Counted from the stretch's first letter, positions 7,109-16,614 are shown. The stretch: DNA of 64,000 nucleotides from Lachnospiraceae bacterium (GCA_014804675.1 JAAUZH010000012.1:91724-155723), one strand, 5' to 3'. Notes: a model not told the origin generated them from the sequence alone. Translations and numbers: made by a program.

Positions 7109-9367
7109 ATGATAAAAGTATTAAAGTTTGCAAAAAAATCATGGTATATCATGATTCTTATTTTGCTTTTGCTTTTCGTTCAGGCAAACTGTGACCTTGC
7201 CCTGCCGGAATATACATCAGATATAGTAGATGTGGGCATTCAATCAAAAGGAATTGAAGGTCCGGTGCCGGAAAGGATGAGAGAAGAGACTTTTGAACAA
7301 ATGATTCTTTTTATGAATCAGGAGGAAGAAGAGCTGTTTCGGGACGGATATATAAAGAAGGATACAGATTATGAGCTGGCAATTGCCTGTGAAAAAGAGG
7401 ATAAAGGATCAAAAAAAGATGGAATTACATACGTCTCCGAAGAAGAATATGAGAGATTCAAGCAGATGCTCATTGAAAAAGAAACCATACTTGCTATGCT
7501 TGCATCCGAAGGGGATGAGGCGGATGCCATGAAGACCCAGTTAATTTCTCAAATGGGCCTTCCTGAAGATACGGATATTCTTACTGCATTTTCTATGCTT
7601 CCTAAGGAAACGATACTGGAAATTTGTGACAGAATTTCAGAAAAAATGGAGGATATGTCTGATTTAATCGGTGAAGCCACGGCAATTGCCTTTGTATCAG
7701 CGGAATATGAGGCACTTGGGATGGATATTGATAAAATGCAGATGGATTATTTGAAAAATAAAGGGCTGCAGATGCTTGGAATTGCCATTTTGGGTATGCT
7801 CGTATCTATTCTAGTAGCTTTTATAGCTTCCAGACTGGCGGCAAGTGTGGCAAAAGATTTGAGAAATAAAGTATACAAGAAAGTAGTTTCTTTTTCCAAC
7901 GGAGAAATAAACCAGTTTTCCACTTCTTCCCTGATTACCAGATGTACCAATGATATTCAACAGGTTCAGTTGGTGTTGATTATGATTTTCCGGATTGTGC
8001 TGTTTGCTCCCATTATTGGTATTGGTGGAATTATAAAAGTGGTTCAGACAAAAACCCATATGACATGGATCATTGCGGTGGCGGTAGCACTGGTACTATT
8101 CCTTGTAGGAATTCTTATGATAGTTGCTATGCCAAAATTTCAAATGATGCAGAAGCTTGTGGATAGATTGAACCTGGTTTCCAGAGAAACACTTACCGGC
8201 ATTTCCGTAATTCGTGCCTTTGGCAGGGAGAAACATGAGGAAGATCGTTTCCGGGATGCCAGTACGGATTTGATGAAGACACAGTTATTTACCCATCGGA
8301 CTATGGCATTTATGATGCCCACCATGATGTTTATTATGAATGGAATTACTGTGCTAATTATATGGACAGGAGCTCATGGGATTGATATGGGGAATCTACA
8401 GGTAGGTGATATGATGGCATTTATTACTTACACGATGCAGATTGTCATGTCATTCCTGATGATTACTATGGTTTCTGTTATGCTTCCAAGAGCGGCAGTT
8501 TCTGCAGTTCGTATAGATGAAGTATTAAATACAGAAACCCGTATCAATAATCCGGAGAGTTCTAAAAAGTTAGAAAAGGATACAAAGGGTGTAGTAAGTT
8601 TTGAGCACGTATTTTTTGCTTATCCCAATTCAAAAGAAGATGCGCTGGAGGATATTGATTTTACGGCTAATCCCGGGGAAACAACAGCCATTATCGGAAG
8701 CACTGGATGCGGTAAATCCACTCTGGTCCAGCTTCTTCCAAGGCTTTATGACGTCAAGGAAGGCGCTGTTAAAATTGACGGAGTGGATATCCGCCAGTTA
8801 GATCTTGCCAGCTTAAGGGATATGATTGGTTATGTACCTCAAAAGGGTATATTGTTTTCCGGTACTATTAAAAGCAACATTGGCTTTGGAAGAAAAGATG
8901 TTCCTCTAGAGCAGATAGAAGAAGCCGCTGAGATTGCCCAGGCAAGTGAATTTATTATGGCAAAGCAGGATACCTTTGAAGAGCATATTGCCCAGGGAGG
9001 CGGAAATGTTTCAGGCGGGCAGAAGCAGCGCCTGTCCATTGCCAGAGCTATTGCAAAGCAGCCGAAGATTTATGTGTTTGATGACAGCTTTTCCGCCCTG
9101 GATTATAAAACAGATCAAATACTTAGAAAGGCATTAAATGAAAAAACCAAGGATGCCACAGTTATTATTGTAGCCCAGAGAATCAGTACGATTCTTCATG
9201 CAGATAAAATTCTTGTGTTAGATGATGGAAAAATCGTAGGAGAAGGCACCCATAAAGAATTGCTTGCAGGGAATGAAGTGTACCGTCAGATTGCAGCCAG
9301 CCAGTTATCAGAAGCAGAAATGAATGCCAGCGCAGGAAAAGATACCAACAAAAAGGAGGTACGATAA
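7109..9367 (+). CDS. ABC exporter half-transporter, degenerate ATP site subunit
   Basis: A 752-residue fused permease-ATPase (ABCB/MsbA type). TM1 is at residues 13-33. An unusually long hydrophilic, acidic insertion (about 35-215), probably extracytoplasmic, precedes TM2 and the remaining helices. The ATPase has Walker A GSTGCGKST, signature VSGGQKQR and Walker B IYVFDDS. Asp replaces the catalytic Glu and the switch loop reads VAQRIS with Gln in place of His; both mark the non-hydrolytic site of heterodimeric exporters such as TM287/288. It pairs with the gene starting 2 bp later. Substrate unknown (drug or peptide export are usual). Confidence 0.9.
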   Translation: MIKVLKFAKKSWYIMILILLLLFVQANCDLALPEYTSDIVDVGIQSKGIEGPVPERMREETFEQMILFMNQEEEELFRDGYIKKDTDYELAIACEKEDKGSKKDGITYVSEEEYERFKQMLIEKETILAMLASEGDEADAMKTQLISQMGLPEDTDILTAFSMLPKETILEICDRISEKMEDMSDLIGEATAIAFVSAEYEALGMDIDKMQMDYLKNKGLQMLGIAILGMLVSILVAFIASRLAASVAKDLRNKVYKKVVSFSNGEINQFSTSSLITRCTNDIQQVQLVLIMIFRIVLFAPIIGIGGIIKVVQTKTHMTWIIAVAVALVLFLVGILMIVAMPKFQMMQKLVDRLNLVSRETLTGISVIRAFGREKHEEDRFRDASTDLMKTQLFTHRTMAFMMPTMMFIMNGITVLIIWTGAHGIDMGNLQVGDMMAFITYTMQIVMSFLMITMVSVMLPRAAVSAVRIDEVLNTETRINNPESSKKLEKDTKGVVSFEHVFFAYPNSKEDALEDIDFTANPGETTAIIGSTGCGKSTLVQLLPRLYDVKEGAVKIDGVDIRQLDLASLRDMIGYVPQKGILFSGTIKSNIGFGRKDVPLEQIEEAAEIAQASEFIMAKQDTFEEHIAQGGGNVSGGQKQRLSIARAIAKQPKIYVFDDSFSALDYKTDQILRKALNEKTKDATVIIVAQRISTILHADKILVLDDGKIVGEGTHKELLAGNEVYRQIAASQLSEAEMNASAGKDTNKKEVR

Positions 9368-9368
9368 C

Positions 9369-11237
9369 ATGAATGAAGAAAATAAACAGAACGTTATGAA
9401 AAGACCTCCCAGAAGAGGGCCGGGGCGAGGACCGGGAGGCGGTATGATTCCGGGAGAAAAGGCAAAGAATTTCAAGGGGACCATTAAAAAACTCATTCAG
9501 TACATGAGTAAATATCACGGCGCCATCCTTATTGTCATGATATTTACAGTGGGCAGTACCGTGTTTAATGTAATCGGACCTAAGGTGCTCGGTAAGGCAA
9601 CTACAGAAGTATTTAACGGTCTTATTGATAAGATTAATGGAGGCAGTGGAATCAACTTTAAAAAAATAGGTTGGATATTAGTTACGCTTTTGGCTCTTTA
9701 TGCCATCAGCGCTTTGTGTGGATATGTACAGGGATATGTCATGTCGGGAATTTCCCAAAAGACGGCTTTTCGCATGAGAAAGGAAATATCGGAAAAAATT
9801 CATAGACTGCCTATGAATTATTATGATAAAAAAACATACGGAGAAATTCTTTCCAGAATCACTAATGATGTGGACACATTAGGTATGAGCTTAAACCAGA
9901 CCATTACCCAGTTGATCAGTAGTGTGGCCACCTTGCTAGGGGTGTTCATTATGATGTTGAGCATCAGCCCTCTTATGACAGTGATTGCCCTGCTGATTCT
10001 ACCCATATCCGGTGGAATGATTGGTTTTATTATCAAACATTCCCAGAAGTACTTTGTGAAGCAGCAGGAATACTTAGGTCATGTAAATGGTCAGGTAGAG
10101 GAAACCTTTGGCGGACATCAGGTAGTCAAACTGTTTGGTGCAGAGGAAAGCTTCGAAGAAGAATTTGGCAGGGTAAATGAAGAGCTTTACGATTCTGCAT
10201 GGAAGTCACAGTTCTTTTCCGGGCTTGCACAGCCTGTTATGAGTTTTGTAGGAAATCTCGGCTATGTAGCGGTAGCGGTTATAGGCGGCTACCTGAATAT
10301 TAAAAGGGTCATTGAAGTAGGAGATATCCAGTCCTTTATTCAATATGTAAAACAATTTACTCAGCCCATTACCCAGATTGCCCAGGTGTCTAATCAGCTC
10401 CAGTCCACAGCAGCGGCGGCAGAGCGTATTTTTGAATTCTTAGAAGAAGAGGAAGAAGAGCAGTTTGCAAAAAACCATGCGCCCATGCATGCTTCTGATT
10501 TAATAGGAGATGTAACCTTTGAGCATGTAAAATTCGGGTATAATCCCAATAAAATCATCATCAACGATTTCTCAGCTAAGGTAAAGCAAGGACAGAAGAT
10601 TGCCATTGTAGGACCTACCGGAGCAGGAAAGACTACTATGGTAAAACTGCTCATGCGTTTTTACGATGTGACAGATGGGGCTATTTTACTGGATGGACAT
10701 AATATAAAAGATTTCGACAGAACGGAATTAAGGGAAGCCTTTGGAATGGTCCTTCAGGATACCTGGCTGTTTAAAGGCTCCATTATGGAAAATATCCGTT
10801 ACGGCAGATTAGACGCTACAGACGAAGAGGTAATTGAAGCGGCAAAGGCGGCACATGCTCATCGGTTTATTCAGACCCTTCCGGGAGGTTATGACATGGA
10901 GTTAAATGAAGAAGCTTCTAATGTTTCCCAAGGGCAGAAGCAGCTCTTAACCATAGCAAGGGCAATTCTGGCAGATAACCGGGTGCTGATTTTAGATGAG
11001 GCCACCAGCAGCGTTGATACCAGAACAGAAGTCCGGATACAGAAAGCAATGGATAACTTGATGGAGGGAAGAACCAGCTTTATTATTGCCCATCGTTTAT
11101 CCACTATCCGAAATGCGGATTTGATTCTGGTTATGAAGGATGGGGATATTATCGAGCAGGGCAGCCATGAGGAATTGATGGAGCGTGGCGGGTTTTATTG
11201 TAATTTGTATAATTCGCAGTTTGAGGAGAGTGCGTAA
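9369..11237 (+). CDS. ABC exporter half-transporter, catalytic ATP site subunit
   Basis: Start at ATG 9369, directly behind AAGGAGG; an in-frame ATG 45 bp upstream lies inside the previous gene without a ribosome site. The 622-residue protein has a basic Gly/Arg/Pro-rich N-terminus (RRGPGRGPGG), six TM helices and an ATPase with Walker A GPTGAGKTT, Walker B VLILDEATSS (catalytic Glu present) and switch AHRLST. Its signature is VSQGQK, not LSGGQ. This off-consensus signature would face the partner's degenerate Walker site, while its own Walker motifs face the partner's good VSGGQ. The pair thus forms one working and one degenerate ATP site. Confidence 0.92.
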   Translation: MNEENKQNVMKRPPRRGPGRGPGGGMIPGEKAKNFKGTIKKLIQYMSKYHGAILIVMIFTVGSTVFNVIGPKVLGKATTEVFNGLIDKINGGSGINFKKIGWILVTLLALYAISALCGYVQGYVMSGISQKTAFRMRKEISEKIHRLPMNYYDKKTYGEILSRITNDVDTLGMSLNQTITQLISSVATLLGVFIMMLSISPLMTVIALLILPISGGMIGFIIKHSQKYFVKQQEYLGHVNGQVEETFGGHQVVKLFGAEESFEEEFGRVNEELYDSAWKSQFFSGLAQPVMSFVGNLGYVAVAVIGGYLNIKRVIEVGDIQSFIQYVKQFTQPITQIAQVSNQLQSTAAAAERIFEFLEEEEEEQFAKNHAPMHASDLIGDVTFEHVKFGYNPNKIIINDFSAKVKQGQKIAIVGPTGAGKTTMVKLLMRFYDVTDGAILLDGHNIKDFDRTELREAFGMVLQDTWLFKGSIMENIRYGRLDATDEEVIEAAKAAHAHRFIQTLPGGYDMELNEEASNVSQGQKQLLTIARAILADNRVLILDEATSSVDTRTEVRIQKAMDNLMEGRTSFIIAHRLSTIRNADLILVMKDGDIIEQGSHEELMERGGFYCNLYNSQFEESA

Positions 11238-11336
11238 GAAGGGTTTTTGGCAGGGAGTTTGAGGTTGAAAATGAAGTGTAAAGATTCGGTATAAAAAGTA
11301 AAATTGATTTTTTGAAAGTATGTGATAGATGATAGC

Positions 11337-11370
11337 AAAAAGTCCCAAAATGAAAATTTTGGGGCTTTTT
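11337..11370 (+). terminator. Terminator of the ABC exporter operon
   Basis: AAAAAGTCCCAAAAT pairs with ATTTTGGGGCTTTTT around a short GAAA loop. The A/T symmetry would let it work in both directions. Confidence 0.85.
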
Positions 11371-11469
11371 GTTTGTTTTAGTTGTATAATAGGGTTTGGT
11401 GTTGTATGATATAGGTAATTGAGAAGTGCTTAAGTTGTGTGGATAATAATTTATGACTATTTGAAATAG

Positions 11470-11613
11470 AAAAAATAAAAGAACTTCCTAACTCAAGCAT
11501 TTGTAAACAAACACCGTATAGGAAGCCCCTTTTCATGTTGCATTGCACCTTTGAGCAGAAGCGCCTATAAATAGGCACCGGGCTTTTCAGCGCATTATTG
11601 CTTATGTTGTTAT
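11470..11613 (-). ncRNA. Candidate intergenic small RNA of about 144 nt
   Basis: On the minus strand a strong promoter (11620-11648) is followed by sequence visibly richer in G/C than its surroundings, then a terminator-like stem. CTTCCTA/TAGGAAG (plus coordinates 11519-11525 and 11484-11490) is followed by TTCTTTTATTTTTT. Further upstream AAGCCC can pair with GGGCTT, enclosing a GCCT...AGGC hairpin. The GGGCTT and CTTCCTA arms share three bases, so the two stems compete. No open reading frame fits the transcript. There is no gene downstream on this strand except the convergent exporter, so a trans-acting RNA is more likely than a leader. It matches no RNA family I can recognise. Confidence 0.45.
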
Positions 11614-11619
11614 GAGTGT

Positions 11620-11648
11620 ATTATACAGGAAGTGTAAAAGGTTGTAAA
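11620..11648 (-). promoter_or_regulatory. Minus-strand promoter of the candidate sRNA
   Basis: Read on the minus strand: TTTACA (11648-11643), 17-bp spacer, TATAAT (11625-11620). Confidence 0.55.
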
Positions 11649-11763
11649 TATGGAATTTTGCTTTTTAATAATATGTGACGAGCTGGATTTTGGTTGTATG
11701 CTGTTGTAAAAAAGTATAGATAAAAAATAAGAATTTATAAGCGGAAAATGGAATGTAGGAAGG

Positions 11764-12162
11764 ATGGCAGGAATAGTGAAGGTAGTGGAGATAGCCTCGG
11801 CAATCATTAAGAAGGAAAATAGAGTATTTGCAACTCAGAGAGGATATAGAGAGTTTAAGGGTATGTGGGAATTTTCGGGAGGAAAGGTTGAACCGGGTGA
11901 AACACCAGAGGAAGCGGTTGTGAGAGAAGTTTGGGAAGAATTAGAGACGGAGGTTTTGGCTGAACAGTGTTTTGCAGAGACAGATTATGATTATCCAGAT
12001 TTTCATTTACATATGAAATGTTATTTGTGCACTATAAAGTCAGGGAATTTAAAACTTTTAGAGCATAGTGAGGCCAAGTGGTTAACGAGAGAGACTTTGG
12101 ATTCGGTGGAGTGGCTGCCAGCGGATGTTACAATTATTGAAATGTTGAAAAATATTATTTAA
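11764..12162 (+). CDS. MutT-like Nudix hydrolase (8-oxo-dGTP diphosphatase type)
   Basis: A 132-residue Nudix protein. The Nudix box runs GGKVEPGETPEEAVVREVWE plus E-L, matching G-x5-E-x7-R-E-U-x-E-E. The preceding ATQRGYREFKGMWEFSG is the usual MutT/Orf135-like substrate region, so hydrolysis of oxidised or other non-canonical dNTPs is likely. AGGAAGG abuts the ATG at 11764, so a GTG at 11776, which would give V-K-V-V-E as in many MutT proteins, may be the real start. Next to the defence island, but it looks like an ordinary housekeeping gene. Confidence 0.85.
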   Translation: MAGIVKVVEIASAIIKKENRVFATQRGYREFKGMWEFSGGKVEPGETPEEAVVREVWEELETEVLAEQCFAETDYDYPDFHLHMKCYLCTIKSGNLKLLEHSEAKWLTRETLDSVEWLPADVTIIEMLKNII

Positions 12163-12746
12163 GAATAAATTGCTATAAAATCTGAAGGATGGAAGGTTAT
12201 GATGGAAAGATAAACAAAGAACTATATAAGGAAATTGCTGATGGTGTAAGAACGGCATCTGTAGATGGCAATTTTTAGTTTAATTTAGAATACAGACTAT
12301 AATTTCTTTATAACGACAGTAAAAATAAAAAGAAGGTATTATCTCCCTTGGGGGCAGGACTAAGACATTGCAGTGAATTTATAATAAGCGTTGTATTTAT
12401 TAGGGAAGGTGGAATTACCTTGCTTCTTCAAATTAGGTAGCTTTCACAGAAAAGGTGAGAAAAGAGCATTGCTGACTTTTGCCACAGTGGGAATGTGGTA
12501 TATTTTTGACAGGTGAAAGAAATCTGAGAAGCATTAGGGGTTTGTCAGCTTGATTTTAGACGTTGTATATGTGTTTTGTTCAGAGGAAACTGTGGACGGG
12601 AAAATTGGATGGGTATTTTATAGGATAAGACTAATTTGATACAGTAGAGGGTATTGCTTTTCCTCGTTTAAAATTCAGAGTATGGGAAATGAAAAAAGAG
12701 CAATTATTAATAAGGGAAAAAGTTATCCTCTGTCCCTTGGGTGAAA
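12163..12746 (+). other. 584-bp gap without a convincing gene
   Basis: A/T-rich sequence at the left edge of the accessory island. The only coding-like piece is a 29-codon frame at 12189-12278 (starts MEGYDGKINKELYKEIADG, no spaced ribosome site), which may be a remnant. CCCTTGGG occurs twice (about 12345 and 12734). I see no RNA gene or mobile element here. Confidence 0.4.
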
Positions 12747-13907
12747 TTACGTATTCTCTTTATCAGTAAATTTTTTATAATGTACCTGCATATAAGCTTT
12801 CATTCTATCTGACATAGGGAGATTGAAAGAGTTAGATAGATTTAGTGCCTCTCTTTGCTCTGCATCAATGGATGCTGATATACAAATATTGCCAGAATTT
12901 GGGTTGAATGAAATCTGATGACGGTCAAATAAAGCATCATGATTGGCACAGAGAAGTAGTCCGTTATTTGAATCAATGCGTTCTTCTCTGGAAGATTCGG
13001 ACCATTCTTTGATATGGCTGGCACGTAATACTGATGTGGTAGAAATATCACAAAGGTTACATTGATGGCGTTCTAATAGTAGAAGTTTGCGGAACGAGCC
13101 TTGTGATACTCGTGTTTTTACAATCCTTTCAATGTCTGTGCCTGCTCCAGAATTTTTATTTAATGTGTTCTGCAGTATTGTAGCAGCAATGTCATCGCAA
13201 ACTACATTTTTGGTAATGACTTCATATTGTATCTGGTGAGCCAATGCAGGATTATAAGCCGAATTGAGCACAGCAATGTTTACGTTCTGATTACCATGAG
13301 TGTTTGTAATGGAATATAAATTACCACATAATTCGTATGGAATGAGAAGTGCCGTGTAACGTAGGAAATCATATCTTAGCATGACAAGAGCATCGTCTTG
13401 AAACGCATATCTTTGAAGTTGCGTAAATGGCTCCTCCGAATCGGGAATGTTAATTTGTACCTGTTCGCCAGCATGTCCATATTTTTTGTAAGCAGAACTG
13501 TGAAGTGTTAAGTCCCAGTCGGTTAAGTAAGTTGGAACAGCAATCGAAGAACGTACAAAGTACGTATTCCCATTCGCATCAACTTGTCGTGTGGCAGTAT
13601 CATTTTTGCGAAGGAATCTTAAATTGTTATCATATAGATCAATATCAATACTCTGGGAGGAAGTTGTACTATTATTTAATTCTTCGAAGAAGAATAGCAT
13701 ACTCTGGCGTCCAGTAACATCAATATGTGTCTGGTTAACAGTAGAAACAGTATCTCCAGCATTTATTCTGCGTTTATCTTTAATAATGTTTTGATTAGAA
13801 AGCTTCTTGATAAATACTCCTTGAAATGCATCGGGATTAAGCTGTGATCCAGGTACATTTATAAAGTTTAAAAAACAGTTTAATTCATCAATAATTTGTC
13901 TATACAT
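12747..13907 (-). CDS. HNH endonuclease, probable restriction nuclease
   Basis: A 386-residue protein. The C-terminal third (about 275-345) is an HNH domain: CNLC, then ASHIKEW, then NNGLLLCANHDALFDRH. This is the C-x2-C / H / N / H layout of zinc-stabilised HNH restriction enzymes. The N-terminal ~220 residues contain GVFIKKL (30-36) and VNQTHIDVTG (57-66), which match GIIVKRL and TNQTHIAISG at similar positions in the McrB-like protein at 16614. The two therefore seem to share a recognition domain. Start has AAAGGAAAA upstream. The gene is transcribed away from the restriction-modification operon from a shared intergenic region (TATAAT-type -10 at 13939-13944, minus strand). DNA cleavage is inferred from the motif. 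Confidence 0.8.
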   Translation of the reverse strand: MYRQIIDELNCFLNFINVPGSQLNPDAFQGVFIKKLSNQNIIKDKRRINAGDTVSTVNQTHIDVTGRQSMLFFFEELNNSTTSSQSIDIDLYDNNLRFLRKNDTATRQVDANGNTYFVRSSIAVPTYLTDWDLTLHSSAYKKYGHAGEQVQINIPDSEEPFTQLQRYAFQDDALVMLRYDFLRYTALLIPYELCGNLYSITNTHGNQNVNIAVLNSAYNPALAHQIQYEVITKNVVCDDIAATILQNTLNKNSGAGTDIERIVKTRVSQGSFRKLLLLERHQCNLCDISTTSVLRASHIKEWSESSREERIDSNNGLLLCANHDALFDRHQISFNPNSGNICISASIDAEQREALNLSNSFNLPMSDRMKAYMQVHYKKFTDKENT

Positions 13908-13990
13908 TCAAAATTTTCCTTTCTTTGGATTTATTTCTATTATACCAAGAGGGCGTTGATGTGTATACTGAAAGTTTTTTAAAGTTCTTA

Positions 13991-14027
13991 TTTACACCCT
14001 GATATAAACATTATATAATAGGTTTAT
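13991..14027 (+). promoter_or_regulatory. Promoter of the restriction-modification operon with flanking palindrome
   Basis: TTTACA (13991-13996) and TATAAT (14014-14019) are 17 bp apart. ATAAAC (14004-14009) and GTTTAT (14022-14027) form an inverted repeat centred on the -10 box, a plausible operator for the RHH protein encoded next. Confidence 0.65.
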
Positions 14028-14045
14028 AAAACGGAGGAAAATGCA

Positions 14046-14243
14046 ATGATAAATAAAAAGAAGAGTAATTGTGGAAGGCCGGCAGGTCGCAGAAAAACGG
14101 CGAAAATAGAAATTTCGATTGAACCAGCAGTTAAGGACGAATTTATGACATTATTGCACAGTGAGGGAAAAACAGCTTCTGTAGAAATAGGTTTATGGAT
14201 TAGAGAATATATAAAGAGTAGTAAGCTAAAGGAGGAAGAATAG
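14046..14243 (+). CDS. Ribbon-helix-helix regulator, putative control protein
   Basis: A 65-residue basic protein starting behind GGAGGAAAATGCA. After a basic leader (RPAGRRKTA) the segment KIEISIEPAVKDEFMTLLHS reads as the DNA-contacting strand and first helix of an RHH/CopG fold, followed by a second helix (TASVEIGLWIREYIK). Its stop codon touches the ATG of the first methyltransferase. As the first gene of a restriction-modification operon it is most likely the timing regulator, analogous to C proteins although of a different fold. The regulatory role is inferred. Confidence 0.65.
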   Translation: MINKKKSNCGRPAGRRKTAKIEISIEPAVKDEFMTLLHSEGKTASVEIGLWIREYIKSSKLKEEE

Positions 14244-15179
14244 ATGAAAGTTGTATCATTCTTCAGTGGACTTGGCGGACTTGACAAGGGTTTTGTAGAT
14301 ACAGGTTATGATATAATATGGGCAAATGATTTTGATAAATTTGCAGTGCAGACATATAAGGCTAATTTTGGTGAACATATTGTATTGGGTGATATAAATG
14401 AAATATCTTTGGATGAAATACCGGATTGTGATGTGCTGATAGGTGGTTTTCCATGTCAGCCATTTAGTATGATGGGGGCGCAGAAAGGATTCGAAGATAC
14501 AAGAGGCACATTGTTTTTTAGAGTAGCAGAAATTATTGATGATAAAAATAAAAAAGGAAAAAAACCAAAAGCAATTATTTTAGAAAATGTGCGTTCTTTA
14601 AAAACTCATAATAATGGAAAGACATATAAAGAAATATACCGAATATTGCAGGATGTATTGGGGTATAAAGTGTTCTGTGACATATTAAATTCAGCAGATT
14701 ATGGAGTGCCACAGACCAGAAACAGAACATATATCGTATGCTTTGATAATGGTGCGGCTGAATATAAATTTCCAGAAAAACAGAAGCTTGATAAAACATT
14801 GCAGGATCTACTTGAGCAGGATGTGGATAATAAGTACTTTTTATCGGACAAGATATTACCTACAATATTATCCGATGGAACAGGCGGATATAAGGCAAAA
14901 TCAGAGATTGATTTAAAGATTGCAAGACCATTATGTGCAACCATGGCAAAAATGCATAGAGCATGTCAGGATAATTATGTAACACAAAAGGGAAAGGTAA
15001 GAAGACTTACACCGAGAGAGTGTGCAAGATTACAAGGCTTTGAAGACTCGTTTGTGATACCGGTGTCTGACTGTCAGGCATATAAGCAGTTTGGTAATGC
15101 AGTTACAGTAAATGTATCAAGATCTGTTGCCCAATCCGTGAAGGACACATTAAAAGAGCTTGGAGAGTGGGTAGATTAA
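14244..15179 (+). CDS. C5-cytosine DNA methyltransferase 1 of the RM operon
   Basis: A 311-residue Dcm/HhaI-type enzyme that transfers methyl from SAM to C5 of cytosine. Motif I is SFFSGLGGLDKGF; motif IV GGFPCQPFS has catalytic Cys71. Motif VI is ILENVRSL, motif VIII QTRNRTYIV, and motif X is near KQFGNAVTVNV. The target-recognition region (about 190-260) is short. It starts immediately after the RHH gene and ends one base before the next methyltransferase gene. Two C5 methyltransferases in one operon suggest an asymmetric target with one enzyme per strand, as in LlaJI; this is inference. Confidence 0.95.
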   Translation: MKVVSFFSGLGGLDKGFVDTGYDIIWANDFDKFAVQTYKANFGEHIVLGDINEISLDEIPDCDVLIGGFPCQPFSMMGAQKGFEDTRGTLFFRVAEIIDDKNKKGKKPKAIILENVRSLKTHNNGKTYKEIYRILQDVLGYKVFCDILNSADYGVPQTRNRTYIVCFDNGAAEYKFPEKQKLDKTLQDLLEQDVDNKYFLSDKILPTILSDGTGGYKAKSEIDLKIARPLCATMAKMHRACQDNYVTQKGKVRRLTPRECARLQGFEDSFVIPVSDCQAYKQFGNAVTVNVSRSVAQSVKDTLKELGEWVD

Positions 15180-15180
15180 A

Positions 15181-16614
15181 ATGGAATACAAGAATGACAA
15201 GAATGAGTTTATAGCGTTTGTAGAAGCTGGATTAAGTTATGAAAAGTGCAAAACTATAGACAGGTGTTTGGAACGCATCACAAAAGATATGAGTGAAGAG
15301 TTTCTGAAAACAAGAGCGGAATTATATCGTGAAACGGTTGAAATGGATAAAGAATTGAAAGAAGCCTTCATGAAATTGTCAGTTATCTGCAATGATAAAG
15401 AACAAACTTGTGTGAAGTGTCCAATATGCAAGTATTGTAATACTTATATTGAGAATGCTAGAGAGAACGTCAATGATAGTTCGTTAAAAATGATTGATTT
15501 GTTTTGTGGAGCAGGTGGCTTATCATTAGGGTTTACGCAGGAAGGATTTATAACAAGTCTTGCAAATGATATTCAAGATTGCTGTGTGGATACATATGCA
15601 CACAATCATCCGGAAACACCAAGAGACCATATTGTGTTAGGCGATATCAAGGAGGTGGTTAAAAATCTGGATGAATTGCTTGCGGGGCGAAGTGTTGACA
15701 TTGTGGTTGGAGGACCACCTTGTCAAGGCTTTAGTATGGCTAACAGACAGCGATTAATAGATGACCCTAGGAATTATTTATATAAAAGTTATGTTGAGGT
15801 TGTAGAAAAAGTACGTCCTAAATTTTTTGTTATGGAAAACGTAAAGGGTATGTTGTCTGTTGCAAAACAGGTAAAAGAAGATTTTAGAAACATTGGTTAT
15901 TCGGTAGAGTGTCATGTTTTGAATGCGAAAGATTTTGGTGTTCCGCAGAACCGTGAAAGATTGATTTATATTGGAAATTGTATTGATGTTGATAATGAAC
16001 AGATTTTTAATGAGATTTTTGAATTAAGCCAAAGTATTCCAGAACATAACCTAGGAGATGCATTATATGCACTTAGAGAATTAGAAGCTTCCAGAATAAA
16101 GAATGCTACTGAGGCAGGTTCAGAGGAATGTGGTTATAAAATTGAAAAGAATACTATCACTGATACAAATGATTATATCACTTATATAAATCAGGGAAGA
16201 ACTGTGTCAGTAGTATCAAACCATAAGGCAAGATATAACAATGACAGGGATATTGAGATTTATAGGCGTATGGAACAGGGTGATCGTTCCGATGATCCAA
16301 AAATTGCTGATATTATGCCATATGCCAGAAGAAACGATATCTTTAAAGATAAGTACTTTAAGCTCGAGAATAATAAGGTTTGTAAAACGATAACTGCACA
16401 TATGAAGTTCGATTGTAATATGTATATACATCCTACACAGGCAAGAGGACTTACTCCTAGAGAAGCAGCCAGAGTGCAATCATATCCAGATGATTATTTC
16501 TTTAGGGGAGCATATACAAAAACATATATGCAGATAGGAAATTCGGTTCCGCCTCTTTTGGGAAGAGCAATAGCACAGGTGATTAAACGTTATATGAAAG
16601 GTGGTAATGCTTGA
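15181..16614 (+). CDS. C5-cytosine DNA methyltransferase 2 of the RM operon
   Basis: A 477-residue enzyme. The first ~100 residues are an extra helical domain with a cysteine cluster (C70, C77, C80, C83, C86; CVKCPICKYC) that could bind zinc. The catalytic domain then follows with motif I LFCGAGGLSLGF, motif IV GGPPCQGFS (Cys181), motif VI MENVKGML, motif VIII QNRERLIYI and motif X QIGNSVPPLLG. The TRD region (about 280-400) is longer than in methyltransferase 1, so the two read different strands or sites. Its stop overlaps the next start (TGATG). Confidence 0.95.
   Translation: MEYKNDKNEFIAFVEAGLSYEKCKTIDRCLERITKDMSEEFLKTRAELYRETVEMDKELKEAFMKLSVICNDKEQTCVKCPICKYCNTYIENARENVNDSSLKMIDLFCGAGGLSLGFTQEGFITSLANDIQDCCVDTYAHNHPETPRDHIVLGDIKEVVKNLDELLAGRSVDIVVGGPPCQGFSMANRQRLIDDPRNYLYKSYVEVVEKVRPKFFVMENVKGMLSVAKQVKEDFRNIGYSVECHVLNAKDFGVPQNRERLIYIGNCIDVDNEQIFNEIFELSQSIPEHNLGDALYALRELEASRIKNATEAGSEECGYKIEKNTITDTNDYITYINQGRTVSVVSNHKARYNNDRDIEIYRRMEQGDRSDDPKIADIMPYARRNDIFKDKYFKLENNKVCKTITAHMKFDCNMYIHPTQARGLTPREAARVQSYPDDYFFRGAYTKTYMQIGNSVPPLLGRAIAQVIKRYMKGGNA

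Noticed and set aside
12189..12278. 29-codon small protein after mutT
   Set aside because: Reads like protein but the ribosome site abuts the ATG and nothing supports expression; noted only in the gap entry.
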